Shown here: piece after piece, positions 31,439 to 41,585 of the stretch | Numbering within the stretch: the first letter of the stretch is position 1 | Layout: the number at the start of each line of letters is the position of its first letter | Assembly (NCBI RefSeq): GCF_000350225.1 | Contig: NW_005179029.1 | Span: forward strand, 1 to 64,000 | Reading direction: 5' to 3' | Length of the DNA: 64,000 bases | Origin: Chondrus crispus | Lineage: Eukaryota > Rhodophyta > Florideophyceae > Gigartinales > Gigartinaceae | Position numbers and translations under genes: made by a program | The notes under the pieces: generated by a model | Database searches by the model: none | The model's input: only the letters and a program-made list of their open reading frames with translations | What the model was told of the DNA's origin: nothing

Positions 31439-31494
31439 AAGAAAGAGCCTTTTCGTAGCGCTCCTTAAGGAGCGCTACAAAAAGGCTCTTTCTT
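31439..31494. repeat. 56-bp palindrome beside assembly gap
   Basis: Two 28-bp arms (31439-31466, 31467-31494) meet at CTTAAG with no spacer and one mismatch. Such a near-perfect palindrome eight bases from a run of N may be a genuine fold-back or an assembly artefact. Confidence 0.9.
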
Positions 31495-31502
31495 AAAACA
31501 CC

Positions 31503-31602
31503 NNNNNNNNNNNNNNNNNNNNNNNNNNNNNNNNNNNNNNNNNNNNNNNNNNNNNNNNNNNNNNNNNNNNNNNNNNNNNNNNNNNNNNNNNNNNNNNNNN
31601 NN
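31503..31602. other. Assembly gap (100 N)
   Basis: Exactly 100 N, a conventional placeholder of unknown true length. A minus-strand coding frame seems to run into it from the right, so the gene there may be incomplete. Confidence 1.
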
Positions 31603-31766
31603 CACCTCAACAAACGGTGTTTTGGACTCATCCTCGACTGCCAACTTTTTCGCCCTTTCCATCGCCATTAATGAGGCCTCGACAATCGCAAACATCGAAC
31701 TGTTCTCTTCCCACGAATCAATGCGAGCAGCCGCTGCATTCACTGGAGTTGAATTATTGGCCGCAC

Positions 31767-32804
31767 TCATAGCCGGGTATGAAAGCGACGACACCACCTT
31801 TCCAATCGATTCCACGTGCTTCTCTCTATAATGTATATCACATCTACACTGCTCCTCGTCCTCTTTCTGGTATCTGCTACAGCTCTGATACTATCATCTG
31901 GCCCCCCACTGTCCTTTCCCCCGTTGTCATAAAATTGCCTATCTATTCCTCTAACTCCACACTCGTAAGCCCCATCCAATATTGTTTTCGACGTCATTTC
32001 CACAAAATAGGTGTCTTGGTGCGGCGTTCCCATCCTAGCAATAACAAACAAAATCAAAGTACGTTTAGAGGCAGCATATAAATTTTGACCATTTCGTGGG
32101 AGAAAATGAACAAAGCGCTCCAAGTCGTTTTGACCACAGCGCAACCACTTGCTCAACGCTGTCGTGAAAAGTGCTTTCCCGTCTCGAAAGTGGTCTTTCA
32201 ACACATCAGCGCAGCGAAAACAGAGGGGAGATGCGCAGGGGTCAGCTTCATCGACGTGGCCTTCAAGAGAAAAGCGAAAACAAACCGAATCATCGTTAAA
32301 CCTTTCTTCTATCTTCCCCCAAAAGTTGTCCCTCGTTGTACCCCCGACCAATTCCGCCCTTCTCAATTCTTGGCCTAACCTCAAAAGCATGCTGCGCGCC
32401 ACTTCATCGTCTCTCATCAAAATAGCCAACCGAGCAAATTCAGAAAGTGAAAAGTTTGGCTTAGGGCGTTCTGCTTCACATCCTTCTAGATCTTCTATGT
32501 ATGCGATAGGATCCTTTCTATTTGCATTATTAATCGGCCGGTCGTGCTTGTGGAATTTGTCCCCTATCTTGCACAAATACGCCTTTGCCGTCGAAAAGCT
32601 GGGTGCCTCTATGCAATCTTCTCCGCTTTCCACACAACTGTCCACAAAAGACCCCAAAGCTTCACAGTTATGGTTTGATTCAAACTTCACGAGTACATCT
32701 GCTCCCTTCTTTTCATAGTACCACAGCAGTATTAAGCAACAAAATATCAGCGCCAACTTGTTCCCGCCCAATTTTAAATTCCAAAAAGAGCACACTTCCC
32801 TCAA
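31767..32804 (-). CDS. Unknown protein of the TIR element, start uncertain
   Basis: A 345-codon frame whose 5' end is a TTG, so the real start or an upstream exon lies elsewhere (a related frame at 32967-32713 with SKSLHLSLPKKEREVEG may be the preceding exon). Visible blocks: PKPNFSLSEFARLAILMRDD, RDNFWGKIEERFNDD, KWLRCGQNDLERFVHFLP. The composition is charged and globular. Another frame (31815-31603, FAIVEASLMAMERAKKLAVE) continues toward the gap. I do not recognise the family. Its position opposite the transposase within common TIRs suggests the DNA-binding partner expected of PIF/Harbinger elements, but no Myb/SANT motif is visible. Confidence 0.5.
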   Translation of the reverse strand: MREVCSFWNLKLGGNKLALIFCCLILLWYYEKKGADVLVKFESNHNCEALGSFVDSCVESGEDCIEAPSFSTAKAYLCKIGDKFHKHDRPINNANRKDPIAYIEDLEGCEAERPKPNFSLSEFARLAILMRDDEVARSMLLRLGQELRRAELVGGTTRDNFWGKIEERFNDDSVCFRFSLEGHVDEADPCASPLCFRCADVLKDHFRDGKALFTTALSKWLRCGQNDLERFVHFLPRNGQNLYAASKRTLILFVIARMGTPHQDTYFVEMTSKTILDGAYECGVRGIDRQFYDNGGKDSGGPDDSIRAVADTRKRTRSSVDVIYIIERSTWNRLERWCRRFHTRL

Positions 32805-33539
32805 CTTCCCTTTCTTTTTTTGGCAGAGATAAGTGTAGACTTTTTGACATCTCTGTCACTTCTGCCGTTGGATCCTCCAATTCATGGTCGTCGTTAAGTT
32901 TTCCCGTGCCCGCCTCTTCCAGCGAGCCCGGGTTCGATGGAGGTGCCCCTCCACATTGACGATTCAAAGGATCAGTCTCTGATTCGGAAAGGGACAGGAG
33001 AATACTGAGCCCTGATACGCCTTCAGAAGGTGGAGGGGCGCCCGAAAATGGGGGATGTGTGGTTTTGTTGTCGGAGCTAGTGAGGGGGGCGTCGGGGGTT
33101 GCTTAGATATCCGTGTATTAATCTTCGCAATGCGCGGGGAGCGGCGCGAAGAACATCGATCGGTGGCGACCATGAAAGCGTAAAAGAGGGAGGTGGGAAC
33201 AGATTGCGCAGGAAAAGGACTGCGGGAGGGGGAATGTTGGAGTGACGGGAACGGTTTTGCATTCCCTATCAACCCACTGTTTGCTTGCAATACAAAACTT
33301 TTGGATATGCGGAGCGCAAACGAAACAGTCCGCAAAATCTTAAGTGTACAATCAGTCAAACCAGCCAATATGGCTTCTACAACTGTCCCAAAGGCGTACG
33401 CTACACCAATGCCGCCTTTAAGAGGAACTTCTTCGAAGTTAATAAATATTAAACTACCAGAACCAATCAAACCAGAGCAAGTGTTTTTTTCGGGCAAGCA
33501 CGGGCAAGCACGGGCAAACAGGCGCTTGTTAAGACACAC

Positions 33540-33701
33540 CCTCGCTCTCACTCATTCTCTTAAGACTCGTGACCTAGTGCCGTCGTCTGTGCGGCGTTGT
33601 GAGCCGTGTATTACGTGTGCACGTGTGTGCATGTATGATTTTCATTACAATTATTACCTTTTGAGTGCCATAGCGACTGCGCTGTTATGGTTATCATTAC
33701 A
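33540..33701 (-). repeat. 3' LTR of Copia element (larger part)
   Basis: Matches the 5' LTR at 38057-38199 through the ACTCGTGACCTAG region. It carries about 45 extra bases near its start (about 33650-33690). The remaining ~40 bp of this LTR are at 25288-25327, beyond the 8.2 kb insertion. Confidence 0.88.
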
Positions 33702-36700
33702 CTCCCCCCCGTCGCTGTGGCATGATGCTTTCTTTGGTTCGGGGTCGGGGGGTCGCACACTTGCAGCTTGGTTTTTAAGTGTGTGAATGGTTTCGGTGTT
33801 AGCGGCTTTGTGAGTATATCAGCAAGTATGTCTTGTGACTGTATGTGTCGTATACTAATCATTTTTGCTCTTGTCTGGTGAGTGAGGTAGTGGTGTCGGA
33901 GGTCAATGAATTTCCTTCGTTTCGTGGGTCCGCTGTTCTTGGCCACGCGTATTGCGGATTGGTTGTCTATATGGAAGGGTGTGACCTTCTGTGATAACAT
34001 TCCGATGTCTTTGAGTAACCTTCTGATCCACGTCGTCTGTTGTGCTGCCGATGTTGCGGCGATATACTCTGCTTCGCATGTCGACAGTGCCGTGATGGAT
34101 TGCTTGATTGAGCCCCAGCAGACAGGGGAACCGTGGTATGTGTGGATCATGCCTGACACGGATTTACGGTCTGTGACGTCTGCGGCGAAGTCCGCATCAC
34201 TGTATGTTTCGAGGAGGTTGGGGATACAGTGCGTTTGCATTCTGTGTTTTCCTGCTGCAAATCTGATTCCATGCCTTTGTGTGTGTTTCAGATATCTGAT
34301 GAGGCGCTTGAGGGAATTCAACTGCCTTGTCGTTGGGTTTTTTGCCGCTACGAATAATCGGTTTGCGACAATGTATATGTCTGGTCTCGTTGAATCGGCG
34401 ATGTATCGTATGTCACTAAGCAGCTGTTAGTATATTTTGGTGACATGGGGCATGGGTTCATCTTCGGGAACCGGGCCATGTAACTTTGTTTTGTCATTGT
34501 ATGGCGTTGGTTTGCTGTTTCACTTGCTCATTTCTGCTTTGTTGACAACGTACTGTATCACTGTTGGCTGTGATGCATGTATGGAGCCGTCTTTCATGGG
34601 GGTGACGGTCCAGCCAAGGAGCTGGCTTGGCTTGCCCAGCTGTTTGACGTTATAGGCCTTGGCCAGGATCGCTGCAAACTCTGTTTGTACTTTTTGAGAT
34701 GTGCTTATGATTGTAAAATCATCCATGCTGATGGAGATTATGATTGTGTGGTTATTGTCTTTTTTGTGGAAGAGGCACGTGTCAGCTTCTGATTGGGTGA
34801 ACCTGTTCTTTTTGACTAGTTTGAATAAAGCGTTGAGGTAGGTGTGTCCTGCTCCCAGTGTGCCGTATATGTTCTTGTTGAGCTTGCCCACTTTGTGTTC
34901 ATGAGTGTTTGTGCCGTCGAACCTTGCGTGCTGGCGGACTTACACTTGCTCGTGGCCTGAGTGTTCAAACTTTTCGTGCAGGTATGCGGCGTTTATGTCT
35001 ATGTGGGCTATGTGCATGTTGAACGCTGCTGCTATGGCGAATAGGAGTCTGACCGTGGTTTTGTCAGCCATGTACGTCGTGGTTTTTTCAGGGTCGAAGT
35101 GGACATTGGGGAGCATTTTGTCTCCTCTTGATGAGCACCTTGCTTTCTGTTCTGTTATATACCCTTTTCCGTTTCTCCTATAGCGGTACCACATTGTTAG
35201 TGGGATGGGTTTGGCCGCTTTGGGAATTCTGTGAGGGGAGCCACGTGATGACCTTGTTTTGGTCAAGGTTTCTGAGCTCTGTGTTGTGGGCTTGCGCCCA
35301 CTGTTTTGCATCCGGGTAATTTTTGGCTTGGCCATGATGCATCGGGGCAGGGGTGGTGATGGTTATTCGCGAAGGTGTTGGCTTGGGCGTGAATGCCTTG
35401 AATGCCGCGTAACTTTGGTTGTTGGGGTCGCGGTCTCTGTGGTAGATGTTGAAGTCCACTGCTCTGACACGTCTGGTTGTGTTGTCCTCCGTGCTCATGA
35501 CCATGATGTGTTTTTGGTCAGTTGCATACAGGTGTCTTACCGTGAGGGCTCTTTTCTGCAGCTTGTGCATTTTTGTTTTGCCCATGATATTGGGGATATG
35601 TCCCAACTGCCCAAATATTAGGTATTGTGGTACTTGCGGCTTGTATCCGTGCCAGACCGTGGATGGGATCTTTCCGATGGCGAGGTGGAAGGTGTTATTG
35701 TACTTGAATGCTGCGTCCTTGATTGCATCTTCCCAGTGATCGGTGGGGAGTCCGCTGTGGTGTAATGCAGCGCGTGCTGCGTTGAGTATAGTTCTATTGA
35801 TGCGTTCGGCTATGCACTTTTCCTGTGGTGAATACGGCACAGTGGTCGTGTGTTCTACACCATGGGTGCGGTATACTGTTTTTGTCGTTGCCGATAGATA
35901 CTCTTTCGCGTTATCTGTGTGTACTCTCCTTGACGGGTGGGGTTTCTGCTGTTGCATGTGCTTCAGGACGTTGTCCATTTGGTGTGCAGTTTCATCCCTT
36001 GTTTTGAGGAAGGTGATTATGAGATACCGTGAGTTCGTGTCAATTACTGTGATGACATATTTGTTCCCTTGCCGTGATGGGGTGGGGAAAGGACCGCAGA
36101 TGTCACTACTGAGTGCTTCCCCTGTGCCATAGTTGTGATTTTTCCGTCTGTGTTGTGCTGGCTGGAGTTTGGCTGCTGCACAGCTCGTGCACGTGATTCT
36201 AGGGGGGGTGTTGGCCAGTGAGGCTGGGAGGGTCGGTATTAGTTTCCTCCTGGCCATTTATTGTATGGTGGATGGTCTCACATGATTGAATACCATGTGC
36301 CAATGGTGATGTTCGTGCTGCGTGCGCGCATTGACAGTGTCAGGGGGTGGGGGGCAGGGTTGTGCTACTTGTGCATGGGGGCAATTTTTTATGCGCGTTC
36401 GGGGTTTGTAATCTTGGCTGAGATTTTGATTTGTGGGCGGGAGATTCCCTTCTTGTGGTGGTTGCGCGTGTGTGTGGTGTCTTGCGAGCTGTTTTGCGTG
36501 GCTGCGGGATTGCTCGAACTGTGGTTGCTTGTGGTTGAGGATTGGCCACGTTGAGCGTGTATAAGCCGTGGCGAAATGGTGCTGTAGCTACTACTTTTGG
36601 TGGCTGTGGTTCATGTCGAGTACACGGGCTGTGTGGGGGTAGAATATCACAGCTCCCCATTGCTTCGCTATGTCATGGACTGACAATAGGTTGGTCTTGA

Positions 36701-37840
36701 TATGTGGGTTGGCAATGGTGGGTAGCTTAAGCCATTTGTTGCTCGTCGTCTGGATCTGAAGAGTACCGTGGTGCGTCGCAGGGGGTGTAGTTGATGTTGC
36801 CGTGTTAGTGCGGATTTTTCTGGTCAGGGGTTTCATGCCTTTTGTTGGTTTGCGGATGTGGGAGGGGTGGGCTCCCGAGTCGAGTGCAAATTTCCTACCG
36901 TCCATGTCGTGGCAGTTTGTGTCTCCCTGTTCGTTGTACATGTGTTCTGCTTCTGTTGTCTTCTCGTGGAGGTTCGCTGTGCAACCGTGTGTTTGCTTCT
37001 TTTTCATGCCTCTCTCTTTGGTCCATTTGTGGTTTGGTGGCTGCTGTGTCATGAACTGGGGTATAGTAGCATATACAGTGCGGGCGGCACTGGGTTCTAG
37101 TATGGTCGTTGCCATTTGGGCCGTGTGGCCCCTCTCTATGTAGTTGTTCGTCCGCGGGGGCGTCTTGCTGGTTGGAGTTGGAGGCCGTGTGCCTGTGCCT
37201 GTTCCGGTTTTCGGTTGACTTTTTCCAAGCTCCTTGCGTGAACAGCTTTGAGGCGTTGCCCAATATTTTTGGATTGTGTTGGGCACAGTGTCCGTTTCGA
37301 TCCACATATCTTGCAAGTGTTTATATGTGGGATGTGCTTGCAGGCCTTGGATGATGAAGTGGACGCGTATTTCTTCTCCAGTGGTGATGTTGGGGTATTG
37401 AGCTAGCTTCATTCTTGTGCGTATCGCCCTGTGCTTGGTCATGTATTCGTATAGTGTGGTGCTGCGTGTAAGCTTTGTGTTGGTCGCTTCTTGTTTAACA
37501 GTAGGTGAGCTGTAGTCGTCCTGTCTGTGACGTTTTCGGTGATGACTTGTGTGATTTCAAGCGGGGAAGCACCCAATTCCATGTACGCTGTTGCGGCGAA
37601 GTCTGCAGGCAGTGAGTTGTTGATGGCTATGCGGAGTATTGCACTTTGTCTCCTGTATTTGGCGTACATAGGGCTGTATTGATCGGGTGTAGTGTAGGCA
37701 TGGTTCAACAGGTTTTCCATGTCATTGATCAGTGCTATGTCCATAAGCGCTTGCTTCCGTATGGGGAAGTTGTCCCCATTGGACTCGAGGGTTAGCAGTC
37801 GTCCGTGGAACCGGTTGTCGGTGGGGTCTTTATCTGCCAT
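33702..37840 (-). pseudogene. Degraded Copia gag-pol
   Basis: Read on the minus strand: gag from ATG 37840 (MADKDPTDNRFHGRLL); frame change near 37440; protease-like FALDSGAHPSHI and NLLSVHDIAKQWGAVIF (about 36620-36900); integrase LSSDICGPFP, VHTDNAKEY and SPQEKCIAERINRT (about 35770-36130; D, D, E); RT pieces ADKTTVRLLFAIAAAFNMHI and SMDDFTIIS (the latter in place of the usual YVDD box); RNase H YSDADFAAD, STCEAEYIAA and HIDNQSAI. At least four separate frames are needed. The domain order protease-integrase-RT-RNase H is diagnostic of Copia. Confidence 0.9.
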
Positions 37841-38056
37841 GGTTGTGGGGTTGGTGATGTTGTCTGCGAGCGGGGGAGGAGGAGGGCAGGTCTTGAGTGG
37901 CGATGTGGGCGTTGTGGGGTTTCCGAGCGATATTCCAGGCTGCAAGGTTGGGTGGCTTGTGTTGGTGGCTTGTGTCGCTGCCTGGTTGATCGTCGGGGTT
38001 GTTGCACCTTTTTTTGTTGATCGATCTGCAGTGGTTTTTGCGTAGGGTCCATAACC

Positions 38057-38199
38057 TGTGGTGACGAGACGATGACTCCGAATTACTTTCCTCACTCTCA
38101 ATCATTCTCTTAAGACTCGTGACCTAGCGCCGTCGTCTGTGAGGCGTTGTGAGCCGTGTATTACGTATGCACGTGTGTGCATGTATGGTTATCATTACA
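38057..38199 (-). repeat. 5' LTR of Copia element
   Basis: 143 bp. Minus orientation begins TGTAATGATAACC and ends CACCACA, directly followed by the primer site. The right flank TGGGT is the target duplication, and beyond it the NLR upstream duplication resumes to about 38276. Confidence 0.92.
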
Positions 38200-38805
38200 T
38201 GGGTGAAGGGATGAATGCCGATTTTGTATTTATACGAAGAGGCAGGCATGCAGGGTCATGATTCACCCACACCGCATGTTTACAACCTGCTAAATGTCTG
38301 TCCTTCAATTGATGACGAAGATCCGATATCGGTTTGTTGAGGCCGGCGGTGCCGGTACTTAAGTCTCAAACGACAGCCCGCAGGGTTCTACAGTGGCTAA
38401 TAGTCTGTCCTTGAGAGGCTCAATCATAAATCGATTGCGGGAAAGCACATGCTAGAAACAGCAAACAGCGGTTACCCCCTTCTCTTTAAAGAGCGAGAGT
38501 GTTTCAATTTAATCCTGTCGTGAGGACAAGGCCCGGCCGGATGGACAACTATTCACAGCAGTTTCCGATTGAGATTTCCCGGCGAGCGCTCTAGGCGCCA
38601 TCTGCGGACACCCGCATCGGACTCATGCATAGCGAAGCCCATCTAAAGAGATCCCACTGCGACTGAGTCCCTGGGTACGGGCACTGCAATGCTCTGAGAG
38701 TTGTCAACCAGATAAGTAGGAGTGTTCTTGCGAGTGAAGAGGCGTTTCAACATCCTGGGCAGTCCTCATAGACCTTGAGGATCGATGCGCAGGGATTCTA
38801 CGTGG

Positions 38806-39395
38806 GTTAAAAATGGAGTGTATGTCGCCCATTTTCTCTGTATATCGAGACCACTTTAACTCCACTCGTGGAGTCATAGTCTTTTCCTTCTGCGTTCATG
38901 TCCAATTCACCAATACACGGCCAGGATAAATCGTTCCATCTGCTACAGTACGTGGTACGGACGTGGTACGGATGGTTCCGTGGCAAATAGGATATGAACG
39001 CAGAAGGAAAAACTGTGAATCTACGAGTGGAGTAAAAGTGGTCTGGATATACAGAGTAACTGGACGACATACCCTCTATTTGTTTTTAACAGGAATGTAC
39101 CCTCTGGAAATCCAAGCCCAAAGCAATCTGGACATGTTGCGTCTTTTGATATTGCCCCTCTTGGCAGCTCATACCTCACCTAATCGCTGACTGCATTTTA
39201 CTGCCTCATTCTAACAATTGTTCATTCGTTGCAATTAGTTTTCAACCTGACCTCCTAAGAGGCCAGGTTGAAAACTACAGTAATTGGAGCCTCTCATTAT
39301 GCCAGTCATCGCTATCTGCCGTGGAACCGTCCGTACCACGCCCGTACGACGTAGTGTAGAAGATGGAACAATTTATCCAGGCCGTGTATTCTTCC
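38806..39395. repeat. Foldback repeat cluster
   Basis: About 100 bp (38806-38903) recur inverted at 38990-39090 with roughly 85 percent identity by eye. The ~80-bp spacer (38908-38991) recurs inverted at about 39312-39390. So three arms alternate, as if a foldback element had duplicated. No transposase is present. 38277-38805 shows nothing recognisable. Confidence 0.8.
39237..39276. repeat. 18-bp hairpin
   Basis: AGTTTTCAACCTGACCTC at 39237-39254 pairs with 39259-39276 (one mismatch) across a 4-base loop. It lies inside the foldback cluster. 39400-40225 holds no recognised feature. Confidence 0.85.
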
Positions 39396-40225
39396 CAGTA
39401 CACCTCGTTCTCTGGCTCTCGATACATCAAAATTCCATCCGCATTACTTTACATTCAGTTGCCCGTCAACGATGTGTTTGATGCGTTGGGAGGTCGATCG
39501 CTACCGGGGGGTCTCAACTGCCAGTTTCCGTAGCAAGAAGCGAAGGGACTGCGTCAGTGTAAACTGATGAAAATGGGGAGTGGCGTTGAAAAGGCGTTGT
39601 GAGATGTGAGCGGAGCGCCCATGAAGGCACCTTTCCGTAAATGGAATCTAATAGCAATTCTACAGTCATGCCATGAATTTCGCCGTTTGATTTGCTTTGC
39701 ACGCTTTTTCACATGGACAACACCTCAGCGGGATCTCAATTTGTACGCGGGCCCCATTACCGCAAGGAACCTATAAATTATCAGAAAATTAGCCTGGCGC
39801 CTCCCCGATGCTCGTCAGGAGCACGCATCGTTCCATCACAGCCTTGGCGAGCACGTGTTCAAGACGAAGGTCATCATCGTGCAAGTAGATCAAAAACAAC
39901 AAACCATATATTAGGGTAACTACGTACAGTACCTCAAGTATTGCAGTTGCGTGAAGGCACTTTGAGTTTGGGGAATATCAGTAGAAAAGTAAACTAAGTG
40001 TGCAAATAATACAGCAACGCAGATTATAGAATAAGTTGTGCATCATATCTTCAATTGCGAGTCCACTTTCAAAAACGGGAAAGCCCGCCTTTTTGTGAGA
40101 TATGCCTCGCAGCTTCAGTCTACTCAAACTAAACACTATAAAATGGAACAACTGCCCATTTGATATAGAAAAACCACTTCTTCCAGCTGCTCCTCATTTC
40201 TCCCACTCCTTTTACAATTTCAAAA

Positions 40226-41433
40226 ATGAATCCCTCCCGCGCTGTTCAGGCTCTTTCGGACATCTCCAACCGACACGTCAATGAAATCGTCGATCACATT
40301 GATGACGACGTGGTCGCCAGCGATGATGAGAACGACTCCAATTGTCCGATTATGACACGTTTTACAATGACGGAGGTTCTCAATCTATTAAGGCAATGTG
40401 TAATTCTGATTCCTCTCAATTCTTCGAACTATGGGTTATGATTGAAGACTACGTGTCAAAGAATTGGAATGTTGGCAGAGGTAAAAGAACACAGTACAAG
40501 GACCAGGATGTTCTCTTTATGACACTTACTGTACTCAAGCATGGTCAGCAATGGAACTTTACAGCTCGTCTATTTTCTGCTAAATGTTCTACTTTCGAAA
40601 GTTTAATAACTGGATTTCTACGTATGATGTCAGAATACATGTATGATATATGTGTGGCACGCGTCGAAGAAAAATGGACAATGGCCAAGTGTCGTCTGGA
40701 GGACCGGGTGTTTTCGAATTTCGAATACGCGACATATGCTGTCGACGTCACTTTTCAGCAGAGCAATCGTCCAAGTGGAAATATATCAGAAGGGAAGCGA
40801 TACTTCTCCGGTAGGCATAAGCTGTATTGGTACAAAGTAGAAGTTTCAGTACTGCCTACTGGTCTTGCTATTGGGTGCACGGAGCACTATCCCGGCTCCG
40901 TGTCGGATCTGGAGATATTTGGTCGTAATAGACCCTTTCATGAGGAGGCATCTAAAAAGGGGGTACGTGCTTTGCGGTTTACGGATGAGGGGCGATTGAG
41001 CGAATTTATGGATGACTACTGGGCCATACTGGCGGACAAGGGATATCAAGGTGCAGCCGAAGATCTACGTGTGGTGCACCCGGTGCGAACCCCGGCACGT
41101 TCAACGCTGTCATTGGACGACGTGGATTACAATCGCCAAGTATCTTCTGATCGTGTCATAGTAGAAAACTACTTTGGGAGAATGTGCAGTTTATGGACTG
41201 TACTTTCTCATAAGTGGCGCTGGGGAGAGGGATTATACGAGCACGTGTTCAAGGCGTGCCTGGCGTTGACCAATTTGAGTGTCAGGGCCCGCCCTCTCCG
41301 CTTCGAGGACGGGCAGCACAGCACTGGTGTACGTAATCGCCTACGGGCCATATCAACTAGTCAGATGCGAAAGAGGCGCCGTGTAACCGTTCGGCACCTT
41401 ATTCGGCTTTTGAACATAATCCGGTTTCTATAA
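40226..41433 (+). pseudogene. DDE_4-type transposase, frameshift near the N-terminus
   Basis: ATG 40226 opens a frame (MNPSRAVQALSDISNRHV) that stops at 40441. The main body reads in another frame from about 40342 to 41433: FFELWVMIEDYVSKNWNVGR, LTVLKHGQQWNF, YAVDVTFQQ (first Asp), WAILADKGYQG (second Asp) and RVIVENYFGRMCSLW (Glu). All three acidic residues are intact, and a single frame change separates the body from the ATG. The fold resembles the Harbinger/DDE_Tnp_4 group. No TIR pair was found around it. Confidence 0.75.
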
Positions 41434-41585
41434 TTTTCATAATCTAAAGGGGGGTAGTACCTCCTCCCCTTCAGTTCGCGGGAACCATAGTAACATAAGC
41501 TCCCTCAAACCAAAACAGAAGCACCGTAACATCCGAAAAAGGCGCCATTCTACAGATTGGCCCCCTACTCTTGCTCTACTGCGAT

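Larger units (their letters stand above)
25328..33539. mobile_element. 8.2 kb TIR element carrying transposase, sirtuin and unknown gene
   Basis: Inverted ends of 47 bp with three mismatches (left GTGTGTCTTAACAAGCG... 25328-25374; right complement 33493-33539), including a repeated CCCGTGCTTG motif. The outer flanks are the two halves of one Copia LTR (CCTCA on the left, CCTCG on the right; likely a short target duplication of uncertain length). So the whole 8.2 kb entered as a unit or grew inside one. Contents: PIF/Harbinger-like transposase (25840-26934), a sirtuin fragment gene (27447-28712), an unknown minus-strand gene (31767-32804) and an assembly gap. Confidence 0.82.
25288..38199 (-). 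mobile_element. Copia LTR retrotransposon, 3' LTR split by an 8.2 kb insertion
   Basis: The 5' LTR is 38057-38199 (143 bp, minus orientation TGTAATGATAACC ... CACCACA). The adjoining primer site GGTTATGGACCC (38045-38056) is of the half-initiator-tRNA type. The 3' LTR runs from 33701 down to about 33540 and resumes at 25327-25288. A polypurine tract (GGGGGGGAG on the minus strand, 33702-33710) precedes it. A TGGGT duplication (25283-25287 and 38200-38204) flanks the whole. The intact copy at about 3485 shows one TGGGT, confirming the empty site. Gag-pol is degraded. Confidence 0.9.

Noticed and set aside
31063-31458. Cys-rich plus-strand frame (CRMCNCRVCNCR)
   Set aside because: The Cys pairs come from a short repeated GTGTGCAACTGCCG motif; there is no convincing start and no known zinc-finger spacing.
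38277-38805. Possible structural RNA in a stretch without ORFs
   Set aside because: I found no recognisable rRNA or tRNA signature and no extended stem pattern that I could defend.
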